From CAYJAD01 sp964370015 (GTDB taxonomy: Bacteria > Desulfobacterota > Desulfovibrionia > Desulfovibrionales > Desulfovibrionaceae), in the NCBI GenBank assembly GCA_964370015.1, contig CAYJHD010000096.1:1-7318 (forward strand): a stretch of 7,318 nt of DNA, in the 5' to 3' direction. A model generated the notes under the pieces. It was not told where the DNA came from, made no database searches, and worked only from the letters and a program-made list of their open reading frames with translations. A program made the position numbers and the translations under genes. The stretch's first letter is position 1, and each line of letters opens with the position of its first letter. Shown in pieces: positions 5,566-7,318 of the stretch.

Positions 5566-6384
5566 ATGCCATCTCATTTGCGCACAACACTTCAAGAAAA
5601 AAAACTGAGTCTTGGCTCTTGGCTACAATTTCCAAGCCCAGACACGGCAGAGCTCATGGCACATATGGGCTATGATTGGCTGGTGATAGATATGGAGCAC
5701 GGTAGCATTGACATAAGCCAACTGCCCAATTTGCTACGCGCCATAGCCAGCGGCGGCGCGCAGGCCTGCGCCATGGCATCACCTGAGCAACAAATCCATA
5801 AAGCTCCTCTTGCCCTCGTGCGTGTACCCACTGCGGAAAAACTGGTCATTCGCCGCGCTCTAGATGCCGGAGCACATGGACTTATCTTTCCCATGATTCA
5901 AAGCCGTGCCACCCTTGATGCCGCCATAGATGTGGCACTCTATCCTCATAAGAGTGAAAACACAGGTTCGCGCGGCGTGGGCTATGCCAGAGCCAATGCC
6001 TATGGCAAAAACTTTGGCTCCTATATGCAAGCGCAAAAACAAGGGCCCATTATCATAGCGCAAATAGAGCACGCCGACGCTCTTGCAGATTTAGATGCCA
6101 TCTTGCGCCATCCATATCTTGATGCCATCATGGTGGGGCCTTACGATCTTTCTGCCTCCATGGGTATCATGGGAGATTTTAGCCATCCCCTGTTTCTTCA
6201 AGCCATGGACGAAATACAAAAGCTTTGCCGACAACACAATGTACCCATGGGAAGCCATGTGGTGACGCCAGAGCCCACGGCCCTGCAAAATGCCATAGAT
6301 GCTGGGCATACCTTCATTGCTTATGGCATTGACGCTGTTTTTCTCTGGCAACATGCCGCTCGCCCAACTCTTCATAAGAATTAA
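5566..6384 (+). CDS. HpcH/HpaI-family class II aldolase
   Basis: 272 residues, a TIM-barrel metal-dependent aldolase that joins or releases pyruvate and an aldehyde. By comparison with E. coli HpaI from memory: catalytic base H45 in DMEHGS, pyruvate-binding R86 in LVRVP, and metal ligands E168 (IAQIEHAD) and D194 (VGPYDLSASMG). GSRGVGYARANAYG (134-147) carries the usual glycine/arginine signature. H45 has the same number as in HpaI but R86 is 16 residues later than its R70. There is thus an extra stretch (about 62-80) with Cys68 between strand and loop. FIAYGIDAVFL near the end resembles family members found in surface-polysaccharide clusters more than catabolic ones. It precedes the cytidylyltransferase by 14 bases, so a role in making an acidic sugar is inferred. 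The actual aldehyde is unknown; GarL-like sugar-acid breakdown is an alternative. Confidence 0.88.
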   Translation: MPSHLRTTLQEKKLSLGSWLQFPSPDTAELMAHMGYDWLVIDMEHGSIDISQLPNLLRAIASGGAQACAMASPEQQIHKAPLALVRVPTAEKLVIRRALDAGAHGLIFPMIQSRATLDAAIDVALYPHKSENTGSRGVGYARANAYGKNFGSYMQAQKQGPIIIAQIEHADALADLDAILRHPYLDAIMVGPYDLSASMGIMGDFSHPLFLQAMDEIQKLCRQHNVPMGSHVVTPEPTALQNAIDAGHTFIAYGIDAVFLWQHAARPTLHKN

Positions 6385-6398
6385 GTAAGGATTCATCC

Positions 6399-7175
6399 AT
6401 GATTACCTATGCCATTATCCCCGCACGCATGGCCGCCACCCGCTTTCCCGGTAAACCTCTGGCTCCCATGGACGGAATCCCCATGCTGGGTCACGTGGCC
6501 TTGCGCACCGCCCTGGCCACATCCCTCACTGCCACCTATGTGGCCACTTGCGATGTGGAAATAGCGGATTATTGCCACAGCCAAAATATCAAGGTGGTCA
6601 TGACCAGTGCCGAGCACACTCGTTGCACCGATCGTTGCGCCGAGGCTTTGCCCCTCATCGAACAGCTGGAAGGAAAAAAAGCCGACGCCATTGTGATCGT
6701 GCAAGGCGACGAACCACTGGTGCATCCAGATATGATTGATGCGGCTCTTACTCCTTTGCACCAAGAGCCCACGGCGCAGGTGGTGAACCTTCGCGCTGCC
6801 ATCACCAGCCAAGAGGAATTTCTTTCACCCAACACCATTAAAGTTGTCACCGATGGGCAAGGGCGAGCATTGTATTTTTCCCGCTCAACCATACCCAGCA
6901 CCAACCATGGCGTCACCACGAACAACATCCTCGGCCATAAACAGGTTTGCATCATGCCTTTCAGACGCCAAGCTCTACTAGACTTCATCGCTCTAGACCA
7001 GACGCCATTGGAGCAAGCTGAATCCATAGACATGCTTCGTCTTTTGGAAAATGGCATACCCGTGCACACGGTGCTCACCTCACATATAAATCAAAGCGTG
7101 GATTGCCCTGAAGACCTTCAACGCGCCACACAGTTGCTGAAAAATGACCCGCTATGGAAAAAAACATACTTTTAA
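6399..7175 (+). CDS. kdsB: KdsB-like CMP-sugar (3-deoxy-ulosonate) synthetase
   Basis: 258 residues. The family couples CTP to a 3-deoxy-2-ulosonic acid such as Kdo, giving the CMP-sugar used for LPS or capsule. The nucleotide loop IPARMAATRFPGKPL (7-21, with R10, R15, K19) is intact. So are VQGDEP (101-106, Mg ligand D104), NTIKVV and ALYFSR (157-162), and VDCPEDL (234-240, Mg ligand D235). The sugar pocket differs from E. coli KdsB. HxSGT(D/E)R is HTRCTDR (73-79), HLGIYGY is replaced by KQVCIMPF (181-188), and the Glu-Gln pair in helix LExxExLEQLR aligns with D211-M212. TAAGGA (6386-6391) supports the ATG at 6399. It forms a two-gene unit with the upstream aldolase. Cytidylyltransferase activity is likely; Kdo as substrate is uncertain. 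Confidence 0.82.
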   Translation: MITYAIIPARMAATRFPGKPLAPMDGIPMLGHVALRTALATSLTATYVATCDVEIADYCHSQNIKVVMTSAEHTRCTDRCAEALPLIEQLEGKKADAIVIVQGDEPLVHPDMIDAALTPLHQEPTAQVVNLRAAITSQEEFLSPNTIKVVTDGQGRALYFSRSTIPSTNHGVTTNNILGHKQVCIMPFRRQALLDFIALDQTPLEQAESIDMLRLLENGIPVHTVLTSHINQSVDCPEDLQRATQLLKNDPLWKKTYF

Positions 7176-7270
7176 CCCCCACTCAACAGTAAAAAACATG
7201 CACACAAGCAAGCCCCCCTACCCCATGTGACAACAATCTTCTGTCAAAGAAGAAACACTGCCACCATTGG

Positions 7271-7318
7271 TTTTTTTGAGGGGTGGGGTCTGGGGAGGGG
7301 AACTTTTTTTCCCTAAAA
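7271..7318 (+). repeat. G-rich repeat, copy 3, cut by window edge
   Basis: A T7 tract (7271-7277) is followed by four exact G4 runs at 7280-7283, 7285-7288, 7292-7295 and 7297-7300, with loops T, TCT and A: a strong quadruplex pattern. Then come AACTTTTTTT and CCCTAAAA to the window end. The closing arm expected from copy 1 would lie beyond 7318. It begins 95 bases after the kdsB stop. The 7176-7270 stretch holds no gene, only a weak AT-rich hairpin (7237-7253). A role as transcript end for the aldolase-kdsB unit is inferred. Confidence 0.7.

Noticed and set aside
6393..6812. Minus-strand open frame of 139 codons inside kdsB
   Set aside because: Gly/His-rich composition typical of a reversed coding frame; no binding site or recognisable domain.
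6569..7078. Minus-strand open frame of 169 codons inside kdsB
   Set aside because: It lies wholly within a well-supported gene, shows no family motif, and is rich in Ser, Arg and Met as expected for an antisense shadow.
7237..7253. TCTTCT-GTCAA-AGAAGA hairpin as kdsB terminator
   Set aside because: AT-rich 6-pair stem with the T tract 17 bases away, too weak and too distant for an intrinsic terminator.

Overview
The window looks like chromosomal DNA from a Gram-negative sulfate-reducer-type bacterium, most likely Desulfovibrionales (Desulfobacterota). Three things point there. The F0 genes of ATP synthase (atpZ-atpI-atpB-atpE) stand alone without subunit b or the F1 genes. The c subunit carries a cleavable-looking leader. 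A KdsB-family cytidylyltransferase implies LPS-type acidic sugars. This placement rests on recognising gene order and protein style, not on a search. All six-frame evidence supports genes on the + strand only.

Layout: positions 1-297 hold no gene, only two copies of a G-rich, hairpin-forming repeat. A 512-residue membrane protein fused to a spermidine-synthase-like domain follows (298-1836). Next is an iron-sulfur 23S rRNA uracil-C5 methyltransferase of the RlmD type (start best placed at 1967, end 3382), closed by a clear intrinsic terminator. A sigma-70-like promoter near 3491-3519 and a leader of roughly 110 bases open the F0 operon: atpZ (3640-3957), atpI (3950-4396, GTG start overlapping atpZ), atpB subunit a (4407-5111) and atpE subunit c (5175-5495). 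The operon ends in a strong terminator with a C(UUCG)G loop. Only 20 bases after that terminator begins a second unit: a HpcH/HpaI-type class II aldolase (5566-6384) and, 14 bases on, a KdsB-like CMP-sugar synthetase (6399-7175). The last 143 bases hold no gene and run into a third copy of the G-rich repeat, cut by the window edge.

How the genes work together: AtpZ and AtpI are assembly and ion-handling accessories for the membrane rotor, AtpB and AtpE form the proton channel and c ring, and the remaining subunits must be encoded elsewhere. The aldolase and cytidylyltransferase look like a two-gene module that could make and activate a 3-deoxy-2-ulosonic acid for surface glycans. Several residues expected in the Kdo pocket of KdsB are changed, so the sugar may not be Kdo. 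This module and the quadruplex-prone repeat family are the least explained parts of the window.
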